Shown here: positions 35,203 to 44,609 of the stretch, one piece after another
How positions within the stretch are numbered: position 1 is the first letter of the stretch
How the letters are laid out: every line of letters starts with the position of its first letter
Source of the DNA: Saprospirales bacterium
GTDB lineage: Bacteria > Bacteroidota > Bacteroidia > Chitinophagales > JADIYW01
Assembly: GCA_016711605.1 (NCBI GenBank)
Contig: JADJSS010000004.1
Location: 1 to 64,000, forward strand
Reading direction: 5' to 3'
DNA length: 64,000 bases
Program-made: the position numbers and the translations under genes
Notes under the pieces: model-generated
What the model was told of the DNA's origin: nothing
Database searches by the model: none
The model's input: only the letters and a program-made list of their open reading frames with translations

Positions 35203-35688
35203 TTATAGAAAATCAGCATCGAAATGTAACGGTAATAAATCTTTAATTGATTTGAAAATATAGACTGCACCACTTTCGCCTGTTAAGATAATTTCTATAT
35301 TTTGATGATGTTTGCACTCAGCTTCAAAAATAGTTTGTCGGCAAATTCCACAAGGTGCAGCTGGCGTCAATACTGGGTTTTTCAATGATTTTGCAGTAAT
35401 AGCAATCGCTTTTATTTTGGTATGTGAAGCGATAGAAGCAGCAGCACTTAATGCAGTTCGTTCAGCACAAAAACCAATTGGATACGATGCATTTTCTTGG
35501 TTGCTTCCTAAGATAATTTGTCCGTCATTTAGAAACAACGCAGCACCAACATTAAAATTGGAATACGGAGCATAACTATCATTCGTTGCCTTCTTTGCAG
35601 CATCTACTAATAATTTATAATTTTCTGGAAGTTCGTCTGAACTCTTATAAGCAATGTAATTTATCTCAAATTTTAAATTTTCCTTCAT
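35203..35688 (-). CDS. cdd: Cytidine deaminase
   Basis: This 161-residue zinc enzyme converts cytidine and deoxycytidine to uridine forms in pyrimidine salvage. The active site is G-F-C74-A-E76-R-T-A-L, with E76 as proton shuttle, and P-C113-G-I-C116-R-Q supplies the other two zinc cysteines. The A-P-Y-S-N-F-N-V-G-A-A-L segment is the nucleoside-binding start. It is a single-domain form typical of homotetrameric enzymes. Its 5' end overlaps the NUDIX gene by 23 bp, so the two are translationally coupled. Confidence 0.93.
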   Translation of the reverse strand: MKENLKFEINYIAYKSSDELPENYKLLVDAAKKATNDSYAPYSNFNVGAALFLNDGQIILGSNQENASYPIGFCAERTALSAAASIASHTKIKAIAITAKSLKNPVLTPAAPCGICRQTIFEAECKHHQNIEIILTGESGAVYIFKSIKDLLPLHFDADFL

Positions 35689-36232
35689 CTATCAATAATT
35701 TTAATTTTAAAATTCCGATTATGGAAATGGCATCTTTGATTTCGCCGTTCATTACCATTTCAAACGCGGACAATAAAGATAATTTTTTTATTTGTAATTG
35801 TTCTGTTTCATCTGGTTGCGAATCTACAAATTTCAAATCTTGTGCCACAAATATATAAGCTAATTCATCAGTAGCAGAATTAGAAGTATTTGCAATACAA
35901 ATTTGTGTAAATGTTTGTGCTTCCAAACCTACTTCTTCTATTAATTCTCTTTTTGCTGCTGTCAAAATATCTTTTTCTAGCAAGCCACCACCTTCAGGAA
36001 TTTCCCAACTATATTCATTAATTGCATACCGAAATTGTCCAACTAAATAGGTGTTTCCATCAGCATCTATTGGTATAACACCGATTGCATAATTTTTAAA
36101 ATGTACTTTACCATAAATTCCATTCGTTCCTGTTGGTGTAATGACTTCTTCGTGTGAAACCGAAATCCATTTATTGTCATATACAATTTCTTTTGATAAG
36201 CTTTTCCAAGGATTTTTTGTTTCGTCTATCAT
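35666..36232 (-). CDS. NUDIX hydrolase (ADP-ribose pyrophosphatase-like)
   Basis: This 188-residue protein has the NUDIX box G-G-G-L-L-E-K-D-I-L-T-A-A-K-R-E-L-I-E-E-V-G (GX5EX7REUXEEXGU, about residues 80-101). The N-terminal beta-rich region (Y-D-N-K-W-I-S-V-S-H, then Y-L-V-G-Q-F-R-Y) resembles ADP-ribose diphosphatases. The gene overlaps cdd by 23 bp and follows the sirtuin gene, whose reaction releases O-acyl-ADP-ribose and nicotinamide. An ADP-ribose clearing role next to a sirtuin is attractive but inferred. Other nucleoside-diphosphate substrates are possible. Confidence 0.88.
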   Translation of the reverse strand: MIDETKNPWKSLSKEIVYDNKWISVSHEEVITPTGTNGIYGKVHFKNYAIGVIPIDADGNTYLVGQFRYAINEYSWEIPEGGGLLEKDILTAAKRELIEEVGLEAQTFTQICIANTSNSATDELAYIFVAQDLKFVDSQPDETEQLQIKKLSLLSAFEMVMNGEIKDAISIIGILKLKLLIDEGKFKI

Positions 36233-36264
36233 TTTTTTAAATTATTATTTTTGATTTTAAAGCG

Positions 36265-36957
36265 TTAATCATTCATCAATTTATCAACTAATTTCTTTAC
36301 ACCAACGCTTGCTTTTTCTGTAATGTATTCTAAGTTTTTAAATTTTGAAATAGTTGGTTTGTTTGGATCAATGACAAATTTTGGTGCGTTATAGTTTACA
36401 CAATGTATTAAGCCAGCTGCTGGATAAACGACCATTGAAGTTCCAATTACAATAAAAATATCAGCCGTACGTGCAATGTTTTCAGCAACACTAATCATAG
36501 GAACTTGCTCGCCAAACCAAACAATATGCGGCCTGAGTTGCGCTCCTTTTTCGCATTTATCTTCTGTTGTTAAATCTTTTTTCCATTCGTAGATAAGATG
36601 TTCATCAATTGTACTTCGAACTTTAAATAATTCGCCATGCAAGTGCAAAACATGAGTAGAGCCAGCACGTTCGTGCAAATCATCAACGTTTTGTGTGATA
36701 ATCTGAACGTTGTATTTTTCTTCTAAAACAACTAATAATTTATGTGCTTCATTTGGTTCGCAATCCAATAATTGCTTTCGTCGTTGATTATAAAAATCTA
36801 AAACCAATTCTTTGTTTCTTAACCATGCATCAAAAGTGGCAACATCTTCAATACGATGATTTTCCCAAAGTCCATCACTATCGCGAAATGTTTTGATGCC
36901 ACTTTCTGCGCTAATTCCAGCACCAGTTAATATTACTATGTTTTGTTTTTTAAGCAT
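36265..36957 (-). CDS. Sir2-family NAD-dependent protein deacylase (class III, SIRT5-like)
   Basis: The protein begins MLKKQNIVILTGAGISAESG; the longer frame from 36993 adds 12 unlikely residues. NAD-binding motifs are G-A-G-I-S-A-E-S-G and T-Q-N-V-D-D-L-H, with catalytic H107 in L-H-L-H-G-E. A Y56-x-x-R59 pair (F-Y-N-Q-R-R) matches the Tyr-Arg motif that binds succinyl or malonyl lysine. The region that normally holds four zinc cysteines has only a single Cys, so the structural zinc site is degraded. It is probably a desuccinylase/deacetylase and sits just ahead of the NUDIX gene. Confidence 0.9.
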   Translation of the reverse strand: MLKKQNIVILTGAGISAESGIKTFRDSDGLWENHRIEDVATFDAWLRNKELVLDFYNQRRKQLLDCEPNEAHKLLVVLEEKYNVQIITQNVDDLHERAGSTHVLHLHGELFKVRSTIDEHLIYEWKKDLTTEDKCEKGAQLRPHIVWFGEQVPMISVAENIARTADIFIVIGTSMVVYPAAGLIHCVNYNAPKFVIDPNKPTISKFKNLEYITEKASVGVKKLVDKLMND

Positions 36958-37001
36958 TTTTTTTATTGTATGCCACGATTTAAACACATTCAAATGTGAT
37001 T

Positions 37002-37168
37002 AAACGCAAAGAATTATAAGTTTTTACGCAAAGTGCACTAAGTTTTTAAAAAGGTTATTAAGTTAAAAAAAGAATGAAAGGTATTTAATCAAATCAAAAA
37101 ATATTTTTTTATAATTTCTTAAAATCTTCTTTTAAACTTTACGAATATACTATGTGTTCTTTGCGTTT
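37002..37168. repeat. Repeat element with 12-bp terminal inverted repeats
   Basis: The ends AAACGCAAAGAA (37002-37013) and TTCTTTGCGTTT (37157-37168) are perfectly inverted around an AT-rich ~143-bp interior that contains further tacgcaaagtgcactaag-type words. It has no coding potential. GCAAAG-type words flanking a noncoding core form a dispersed family in many Bacteroidota. It may be a miniature mobile element or a transcript-end structure. Confidence 0.55.
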
Positions 37169-37179
37169 ATTTTATTTTT

Positions 37180-37899
37180 TTATTTTGAAATTCTCTTTAT
37201 CAAACATAACACATGAGTTTGTGTTTTTGTTTCTTCATTATAAATTCCTTTGTTGGTTAAAATATCTACGCGTACTTTTCCAGATGCATGAATGATTTTT
37301 ATTTTTTTATCTTCTTTAAAAATGATTCCAACATGAATAATTTTTTTTGTTTCTGGATTTTCAAAAAATGCTAAATCTTCATTGCGAATATTTTCAAAAG
37401 TAATGGTTTCTCCAAGTGTTGCTTGTTGATACGCATCACGTAAAATATTGATTCCATTTGCACGAAAAACTACTTGCGTAAAACCAGAACAATCAATGCC
37501 GAAAAAGGTGCGACCACCCCAAAAATAAGGCGTTTCCAAGAATAATTTCGCATCGTGAAGAATAGAATTTTTGATTGCTAATTTATTCAGTTTTCGCTTT
37601 TCTACAAACGAACCCATTGGTGCAAAAATCTTTTTTTCATCTACCAATATTTCCTGAAATAATTCTTTCACTACATTATGTGTTTGCTGATGTTGAGCTG
37701 TTTCTTTCCATTGTTTTTTATCAATCCAACCAATGTAGTCATCGTGCTTTAATTTTACTTTCGTCCATTTTTCATTCTCTTCCAAAATATCAAATGTTTC
37801 ACCAAATAAAATTTGATTTACTATTTCTGCTTTGTCAGAAGGTTCGATGCGCATTGGAATTGCTGATAAGTTATTGATTCCAATTTTTTTAGTACTCAT
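37180..37899 (-). CDS. NlpC/P60 cysteine peptidase with SH3-like domain
   Basis: This 239-residue protein has an N-terminal bacterial SH3-like domain (residues ~8-65, with M-R-I-E-P-S-D-K-A-E-I-V-N-Q-I-L and W-T-K-V-K-L) and a C-terminal NlpC/P60 domain. The catalytic cysteine is in G-I-D-C137-S-G-F and the histidine in I-I-H189-V-G-I. Such enzymes cleave D-Glu/diaminopimelate bonds in cell-wall peptides and act on muropeptide fragments. No signal peptide is visible, so it may work on recycled peptides in the cytoplasm or be exported by another route. Similar Bacteroidota enzymes (YkfC-like) are single-copy. Confidence 0.88.
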   Translation of the reverse strand: MSTKKIGINNLSAIPMRIEPSDKAEIVNQILFGETFDILEENEKWTKVKLKHDDYIGWIDKKQWKETAQHQQTHNVVKELFQEILVDEKKIFAPMGSFVEKRKLNKLAIKNSILHDAKLFLETPYFWGGRTFFGIDCSGFTQVVFRANGINILRDAYQQATLGETITFENIRNEDLAFFENPETKKIIHVGIIFKEDKKIKIIHASGKVRVDILTNKGIYNEETKTQTHVLCLIKRISK

Positions 37900-38031
37900 T
37901 TTTTTAGTTTTATTCTATTTAACGATATTGTAAATATTGACATGTATCAATTAATTAATAAAAATAAGAATTGCTATTGACAAACTCATTTATTAGGTAT
38001 AATATTGTAATAACATTTAAACCCAAAATCA

Positions 38032-41000
38032 ATGTTAACTTCTTTACCAAAATTGGTAGCGTGTTTCACGGCTATCCGCAGATATTTATCTGTCATCTTG
38101 TTATTTTTTATACTAATATGTACAAAAAATAACTGTGAGGCACAGTTAAATGCAAATTTCACTCCGAGCAAAGATAAAGGATGTGCTCCATTATTTGTTA
38201 ATTTCATAAATACTTCTACAGGAAATCAAGATAGTTGTTTCTGGAATTTAGGTGTAAATGGAAATACATCTGATGATTGTAATCCAGGTGCTATTTTCAA
38301 TTCTCCAGGTATTTATACTATTAAACTAACAATTTTCAAAGCAGGTGCATCTTCTACAATATCTAAAACAATAACTGTATTTAAAGATCCTATTTCAAAT
38401 TTTACTGCGTTGCCAAGAATTGGTTGTGTGCCGTTTGATGTTCAATTTCAAGATTTATCTACTATAGGTGATGCGCCTATTACAAACTGGACTTGGGATT
38501 TTGGCGATGGAAATATCAACACTACAAGAAATCCTTTGCATACATATATAAATAGTGGAAACTCTAGTGTTTCTTTAATTGTTACCGATGCAAATGGTTG
38601 TAAAAACACAATAACTAAAGATGATTTTATAATAAAATCTACCAAACCTTCAGTAGATTTTTCAATAAATAAAACACATACTTGTTTATTGCCATTTGCT
38701 GCTCAATTTACTAGTACAGTAAGCTCAACTTCAGCAGTAACTTATCTTTGGGATTTTGGAAATGGTGCTACTTCAACTACTGCAAATCCAACGTATAATT
38801 ATAACCAGTATGGTAATTTTAATGTGTTACTCACTGTTAAAGATGCCAATAATTGTACAGCAACAAAGGCAATACCCAACGCTGTTCGTTTAGAAAAATT
38901 TGATGTACAGGCTAATTTACCAACAAGTGCATGTACAGATAAAAATATTAAACCAACTGTTTTTTCTAATTATAGTCCTTTTTATTGCGATTGGAATTTT
39001 GGCAACGGACAAACATCAACTTCCAATACACCAACATTCAACTATGATTTACCAGGAAGTTATACAATAAACTTAACAGCAACAAATGATGATGGTTGTA
39101 GAGACTCTGCAAATTTCAATATTCAAGTGAATGAAGCGCCAAAAGTTGGATTCACTATTAATCAAACAGCATCCTGTGTAGCAGCAAATTTTTCGTTTAC
39201 TAATACTTCTACAGGTGCTAATCAGTACCGTTGGATAATAAAAAAAGGTGGTGTTACTGTAGAAACTTCTAACGAAGTAAATCCATCTTTTTATATAGAT
39301 GATTTTGGCTTGTATGAAGTGATTTTAGAAGCAACTTCTCCATCAGGATGCAAATCAACTTTAGATAGCACAGATGCAATTTATGTTGGAAAAGACAGAA
39401 TGAATCCAGTTGCTGATAAAGATAAAGGTTGTAAAACGCTGCGTGTTCATTTCAATGCAAATTTAACGCACTATTTTACACCTACAAGTGTTGTTTGGGA
39501 TTTTGGTGATGGTACAACAGGAACTGGTGAAAATCCTTACCATAATTATACCGACACAGGTACATTTTATGTTACAGTTACTGCAAATTATGATGCACCA
39601 TGTTCTCCAATTAAGAAGCGTATTGGACCTATTCGTGTCGGTGATAAATATCCGTTTAGTGGTGATTTTGATTTGACTTCTGTTTGTGTAAATAAAGAGA
39701 CTGTAACATACGATGCATCTGGTGGTATTTCAACAACCGAATTTACATGGATTTTTGGTGACGGCACCGATCAAGGTCGAAACGTAACTCATATTTATAC
39801 TACACCTTCACAACCAGAAAAATATATGGTTTCTTTAATTGCAGAAAATAATACTTGCAAAGATACTTTGGAAATTAAAGAAATTTTTGTGGCATATCCA
39901 GAAGCGAGATTTTCTACCACACAGATTTGTGGAGCACAAACTGTTAACTTCAAAAATGATTCCAAAGGACATGATAGAACATTTTGGGATTTTGGAGATG
40001 GTACTACCTCAAATACTATGGATAAGAACTTTTCTCATGTCTATCCTTCCTCATTTACATCAACAAGTATCTTATTAATAGTTTATAATGATAGTACAGG
40101 TTGTGTAGATTCAATGAGAAAAAATATAAATTTTTCTGTGTTTGATTCTATTGGTTTTACTGTGTTGAATAAAAAAGGATGTGCTCCAGTGTTAGTTATT
40201 TTCAAAGCACCTTTAGATACTAATATAATAAGTTATAGTTGGGATTTAGGAAACGGTTTGCGTGTAAATGGAAATCCAGCTATAGGATTTTATCCAAATG
40301 CAGGTAGTTATATTGTTCATTTAAATGTTCGATACAGAAATGGCTGTTCAGTTCAATCATCCATTGAAGATACAGTAACAGTAATTGATATGCAACCAAA
40401 TTTTATTCTTCAAAAAATAAGTGGATGCAATCCAGCAAACTATAGTTTCACCAATATTTCAAATTCTGCAGATGCACCTATAACATTATCTACTTGGCGA
40501 CTAGATAATGGAACACCCAAGTTTGGTGATGATGTGAACTTTACTATAAATGGCGTAGGAAATCATTCAGTTAAGTTAGTAGTTGAAAATGCTTTCGGTT
40601 GTAAAGATTCTGTCAATAAAAAAATCAATATTGTTCCGGTTAAAGCAGATTTTTCTGTAAACAAAAATGATGTTTGTGCTGGAACTGAAATTAAATTTAA
40701 AAATTTATCAACTGGAGATAATTTAAAATATTTATGGGACTTTGGTGATGGTACCACATCATCGGATTTTGAACCTATTCATGTTTTTGCTTCAGAAAGA
40801 AGTTATACAATTAAGTTAAAAGTATATGATGGAACAGGTTGTGAAGATAATATGGTGAAAAATTCGTTTGTAAGAATAAAAAATTTACACGTCAATTTTT
40901 CAGCATCACCAACCTATAAAACTTGCCCTGATTTAATTTCAGATTTTCAATTGCAAGCACCAGCAAATACGCAATTCAAAGATATTATTTGGGATTTTGG

Positions 41001-42657
41001 AAATGGAAATCAAAGTAACAGTAATAATACACATCCTCAAAGTGTTTATACTCGTTCTGATTCTTTTGATGTTCAGTTAGTAGTTGTTGATACGAATAAT
41101 TGCGTAGACACAGTAAGAAAAGAGAATTACATTATTGTTTCAGGACCTCAAGGTAGTTTCTCGTTCACACCTGATTCTGGTTGTTTGCCTTTGCAAGTTC
41201 AATTTAATGCTCAATTTAAAAATACTACAACTACCATTTGGGACTTTGGTAATGGTGACACAAGAGAAGATCATTCATTAGCTAATAACATAAGTTTCAC
41301 TTATTTAAGAGAAGGTGAATACACACCAACTTTAATTTTGAAAGATAATTTTGGTTGTACCATAAATTTAATTCCAACTAAAAAAGTAAATGTTGCTCGT
41401 ATGTATTCTAGATTTGATCTCGATAAATACAATATTTGCAGCGGTGATGGTCAGTTTACTATTTTAGATTCTTTATATACATCACCAAATTCAAGCATCA
41501 CTAAAAATTATTGGACAGTTACAGATTCTCTAAAAGTTGATACATTAACTGTGAAATCATTTACACCACCACACCATGGTTTTTATACGTTTGATTATTA
41601 TGCAGAAAACACATTCGGTTGTAAAGTACGTCAAACTAAAACAGCAAGCGTATTTTCTAAACCTAATCTTATTTCATCAGATGATAAAGTAATTTGTAAA
41701 GGCGAACAAATTCCATTAAATTTAAATACCAATGCAACAACGATTCAATGGTCTCCAGCCACTGGATTAAATAACTCAACTAGTTCGTCAGTTATTGCAA
41801 AACCAACTGATAATACAGTTTATACTATCAAAGCATTTTTAAATCCAATGTGTCCGATTTATGATACTATAAAAGTTGATGTGCGAACTTCATTAAGTGC
41901 AAGAGCATATCCTGATACATTTATTTGCGTTGGTGATACAGTGCAGTTACATGCAGAAGGTGAAAGTACTTCATTAAATCAAACTACAATTGTGTGGCAA
42001 GCATCCAACACGCTGTCAGATACTAAGATTCCAGATCCATTGGCTTTTCCAAAAACAAGAACTACTTACTATGCAACTTTTAAAAATGGAACTTGCGTTA
42101 TACCAACCATTCCAGTTACGGTTGATGTAAAAAAATTACCATCAGTAAAAGCAGGTGATGAGCAAATTGTTATTAAAGGAATGGAAGCTATTTTAACTGC
42201 AACTTCACCAGATAATGTAACCTACGCTTGGAGCGAAAATTATTTTTTATCATGTTTAGATTGCGCCAATACAACAGCAAAACCTGAACAAGACACAACT
42301 TACCGAGTTACTGTAACTAATGAGTTTGGCTGCACTGCAAGCGATGATCAGCACGTACGAATTATTGAAGATTGCAATGGAGACGCCGTATTTATACCAA
42401 ATACTTTTACACCTAATGGTGATGGACAAAACGACATTTTAAATGTTTACGGACCTGGTGTTCAAAGTGTAAAACAGTTTAGAATATTCAATCGCTGGGG
42501 CGAATTGGTGTTTGATACGCGCGATATGAATTTTGGCTGGGACGGAACTTTTAAAAACGAAAAATTATTGCCTGCTGTTTTTGTATATTATGTTGATGTA
42601 GAATGTATTGATGGCAGACGAACAATTAAAAAAGGAAACATTACTCTAATAAGATAG
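38032..42657 (+). CDS. Giant PKD-repeat protein with type-B (CHU_C) T9SS sorting domain
   Basis: This 1541-residue surface protein has a signal segment (residues ~18-38, to CEA) and about ten PKD domains, each marked by W-D/N-F-G-D/N-G and a following T/Y-x-V-x-L-x-V-x-D/N-x-x-G-C. Its last ~90 residues are the gliding-motility C-terminal domain (F-I-P-N-T-F-T-P-N-G-D-G-Q-N-D, then F-N-R-W-G-E-L-V-F-D-T, G-W-D-G, ending K-K-G-N-I-T-L-I-R). That domain sends proteins through the type IX secretion system. The next gene is PorP/SprF, its usual partner for anchoring on the surface. Cysteine pairs inside the PKD domains suggest disulfides. The function is probably adhesion or biofilm matrix. Confidence 0.93.
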   Translation: MLTSLPKLVACFTAIRRYLSVILLFFILICTKNNCEAQLNANFTPSKDKGCAPLFVNFINTSTGNQDSCFWNLGVNGNTSDDCNPGAIFNSPGIYTIKLTIFKAGASSTISKTITVFKDPISNFTALPRIGCVPFDVQFQDLSTIGDAPITNWTWDFGDGNINTTRNPLHTYINSGNSSVSLIVTDANGCKNTITKDDFIIKSTKPSVDFSINKTHTCLLPFAAQFTSTVSSTSAVTYLWDFGNGATSTTANPTYNYNQYGNFNVLLTVKDANNCTATKAIPNAVRLEKFDVQANLPTSACTDKNIKPTVFSNYSPFYCDWNFGNGQTSTSNTPTFNYDLPGSYTINLTATNDDGCRDSANFNIQVNEAPKVGFTINQTASCVAANFSFTNTSTGANQYRWIIKKGGVTVETSNEVNPSFYIDDFGLYEVILEATSPSGCKSTLDSTDAIYVGKDRMNPVADKDKGCKTLRVHFNANLTHYFTPTSVVWDFGDGTTGTGENPYHNYTDTGTFYVTVTANYDAPCSPIKKRIGPIRVGDKYPFSGDFDLTSVCVNKETVTYDASGGISTTEFTWIFGDGTDQGRNVTHIYTTPSQPEKYMVSLIAENNTCKDTLEIKEIFVAYPEARFSTTQICGAQTVNFKNDSKGHDRTFWDFGDGTTSNTMDKNFSHVYPSSFTSTSILLIVYNDSTGCVDSMRKNINFSVFDSIGFTVLNKKGCAPVLVIFKAPLDTNIISYSWDLGNGLRVNGNPAIGFYPNAGSYIVHLNVRYRNGCSVQSSIEDTVTVIDMQPNFILQKISGCNPANYSFTNISNSADAPITLSTWRLDNGTPKFGDDVNFTINGVGNHSVKLVVENAFGCKDSVNKKINIVPVKADFSVNKNDVCAGTEIKFKNLSTGDNLKYLWDFGDGTTSSDFEPIHVFASERSYTIKLKVYDGTGCEDNMVKNSFVRIKNLHVNFSASPTYKTCPDLISDFQLQAPANTQFKDIIWDFGNGNQSNSNNTHPQSVYTRSDSFDVQLVVVDTNNCVDTVRKENYIIVSGPQGSFSFTPDSGCLPLQVQFNAQFKNTTTTIWDFGNGDTREDHSLANNISFTYLREGEYTPTLILKDNFGCTINLIPTKKVNVARMYSRFDLDKYNICSGDGQFTILDSLYTSPNSSITKNYWTVTDSLKVDTLTVKSFTPPHHGFYTFDYYAENTFGCKVRQTKTASVFSKPNLISSDDKVICKGEQIPLNLNTNATTIQWSPATGLNNSTSSSVIAKPTDNTVYTIKAFLNPMCPIYDTIKVDVRTSLSARAYPDTFICVGDTVQLHAEGESTSLNQTTIVWQASNTLSDTKIPDPLAFPKTRTTYYATFKNGTCVIPTIPVTVDVKKLPSVKAGDEQIVIKGMEAILTATSPDNVTYAWSENYFLSCLDCANTTAKPEQDTTYRVTVTNEFGCTASDDQHVRIIEDCNGDAVFIPNTFTPNGDGQNDILNVYGPGVQSVKQFRIFNRWGELVFDTRDMNFGWDGTFKNEKLLPAVFVYYVDVECIDGRRTIKKGNITLIR

Positions 42658-42681
42658 AAATAAACATTAAAACATACAAAG

Positions 42682-43710
42682 ATGAAAACCCTAACCATCC
42701 TTGCAATAGTATTAACTATTGGTATCAAAACGTATGCACAAGATGAGCACTCTTCGCAATTTTATGCCATACCTTCGAAAACAAATCCTGCATTTACTGG
42801 ATTTTTTAACAACGATTATTTTATCGCGGCATCTTACAGAACGCAATGGAATACAGTTACAGTTCCATACCAAACAGTTGGTGCATCTTTGGAAATGTCA
42901 CTCTTAAAAAATAAACATCCAAATTCATTCATTGGTGTTGGATTGGAAATTATGCACGACCAAGCTGGTACCACTAACTTTCAAACCAATCAAATCAGCT
43001 TAAATTTATCGTATTTACAAGTGTTGGATGTAAATAGAAGTCATATCATTGGAGTTGGTTTCCAAAATGGAATGATGATGAAAAGTTTCGATTTTTCAAA
43101 AGCTACTTTTGGCAATCAATTTAATGGGTTTGATGGATTTAATCAAGGAATGAGTCCTAATGAAAATGGATTAAACACCAAACAAATAGATTATAATATT
43201 GGTATTGGTGGTGTCTATTCATATGCACCAGCAGCACACAAAAATTTATATGCAGGTTTTTCTGCTTTCAATATCACACGACCGAATATTTCGTTTTATG
43301 ATGGCACAGAAATCAGACAAAATGTGCGTTATGTTGCAACGTTAGGTGGTGAAGTTGGTATAAAAGGAAGTTGGTCTATGTTGCCATCAATTTTGTTTCA
43401 ATCACAAGGAAACAATAGAGAAATTGTTGTTGGTTCTTTTGTAAAATATAGTTTAATAAGAAATAGAAAAGAACGATTAGCATTCAACGTTGGTGCGTGG
43501 TATCGCGTAAAAGATGCCATTATACCTGCCATTAAATTAGAATATAAAAACATAAACGTAACTGCAAATTTTGATATCAATGTCTCAAAATTAACCAAGG
43601 TTAGCAAAGCCATTGGAAGTGCAGAAATTTCTATTTCTTATTCAGGAAATTTATTTAAAGAACACGTAAAACCAAATAAACCAGTGCATTGTCCGTCTTT
43701 TATTTTTTAA
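42682..43710 (+). CDS. PorP/SprF family T9SS membrane protein
   Basis: This 342-residue outer-membrane beta-barrel protein has a signal peptide (to YAQ about residue 20) and the family start H-S-S-Q-F-Y-A-I-P-S-K-T-N-P-A-F-T-G-F. It lies 24 bp after the giant PKD protein. Genes of this family, next to genes with type-B sorting domains, help attach or secrete those proteins, as SprF does for SprB. The pair is presumably cotranscribed and ends at the terminator at 43761-43792. No other T9SS component is in the window, so the core machinery is elsewhere. Confidence 0.93.
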   Translation: MKTLTILAIVLTIGIKTYAQDEHSSQFYAIPSKTNPAFTGFFNNDYFIAASYRTQWNTVTVPYQTVGASLEMSLLKNKHPNSFIGVGLEIMHDQAGTTNFQTNQISLNLSYLQVLDVNRSHIIGVGFQNGMMMKSFDFSKATFGNQFNGFDGFNQGMSPNENGLNTKQIDYNIGIGGVYSYAPAAHKNLYAGFSAFNITRPNISFYDGTEIRQNVRYVATLGGEVGIKGSWSMLPSILFQSQGNNREIVVGSFVKYSLIRNRKERLAFNVGAWYRVKDAIIPAIKLEYKNINVTANFDINVSKLTKVSKAIGSAEISISYSGNLFKEHVKPNKPVHCPSFIF

Positions 43711-43760
43711 AAGACATTCAGTGCTTGCCTTTAGTGTTATGTATGTAAGTCAATGTGAAA

Positions 43761-43800
43761 GATTTTTCCGAAGAGTAAGCTTCGGAAAAATCTATTTTTA
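43761..43800 (+). terminator. Terminator after the PKD/PorP pair
   Basis: The 13-bp stem GATTTTTCCGAAG/CTTCGGAAAAATC has a 6-base loop and is followed by a T-rich stretch. The gene to the right reads the other way, and this terminator can serve both directions. Confidence 0.8.
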
Positions 43801-43810
43801 TTTAAAGCTG

Positions 43811-44593
43811 TCAGACTGAGCTTGTCAAAGTCCTTGCCGAAGTCATAAAATACGCATCATGTTCCAATAAAAATGCTTCCATTTTTTGTCGAACAAATAA
43901 TTTTAATGCTTCTAAATTTTCAATAGTATAGCCATCAGTTGAAATTGCTGGTAAATGTGTAACTTCTAAAATACCTGGTTGCAACAACAACGTATCTACT
44001 TTATTTAGTTTTCTTAAATTCGTCAACATCACTGGTAAAATAGGCACTTTCGCATCAATGGCTAATTCAAATGCACCATCAAAAAATGGTAACAACGGTT
44101 CCTTTGTTCGGTTGCGTGTACCTTCAGGAAACAAGAAAATAGAAATGCCTTGTTTCAAATCACTCAACATACGTACTTTACTGGCATGTCGCGCTTCTTT
44201 ACTGCTTCTGTCAACTGGTAAACACATCAAACTAAATAATTGTCCGAGACCTGGAACATACGTCAATTCTTTTTTGATCAATGGTTTTGCAAACACACGC
44301 AAGCCATAAGAAATCGCCATTAAATCAGCAGCATTCACATGGTTCGCAACTACAATATACGTTTGGTTTTTATCAATATTTTCTAAGCCACGAATTTTAT
44401 AACGAAAGCCAACCAGTGCCGACCAAATGAAAATAAAAAATCGATTGATATAATAAACACCAACAATTTGTTTTGTATAAGGAATGAGTTTTAGCGTTAA
44501 ATATCCAATCATCATTGGAATGGTTAATATCAAAAAACTAATCACATTCCAAATGCTGTAAAAAAACTTAAGTATGGTTAATAGGAGTTTCAT
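43811..44593 (-). CDS. 1-acyl-sn-glycerol-3-phosphate acyltransferase (PlsC-like)
   Basis: This 260-residue membrane-associated acyltransferase has N-terminal hydrophobic helices (residues ~8-50). The catalytic H-x4-D motif is in A-N-H-V-N-A-A-D-L-M, and F-P-E-G-T-R-N-R is the substrate-binding motif. It makes phosphatidic acid from lysophosphatidic acid. Its C-terminal residues (T-S-A-R-T-L-T-S-S-V) are encoded by the dispersed repeat gtcagactgagcttgtcaaa (43812-43833), so the natural C-terminus has been replaced or extended by a repeat. The gene is convergent with the PorP gene. Confidence 0.88.
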   Translation of the reverse strand: MKLLLTILKFFYSIWNVISFLILTIPMMIGYLTLKLIPYTKQIVGVYYINRFFIFIWSALVGFRYKIRGLENIDKNQTYIVVANHVNAADLMAISYGLRVFAKPLIKKELTYVPGLGQLFSLMCLPVDRSSKEARHASKVRMLSDLKQGISIFLFPEGTRNRTKEPLLPFFDGAFELAIDAKVPILPVMLTNLRKLNKVDTLLLQPGILEVTHLPAISTDGYTIENLEALKLFVRQKMEAFLLEHDAYFMTSARTLTSSV

Positions 44594-44609
44594 ACAATAA
44601 AATTAAACA

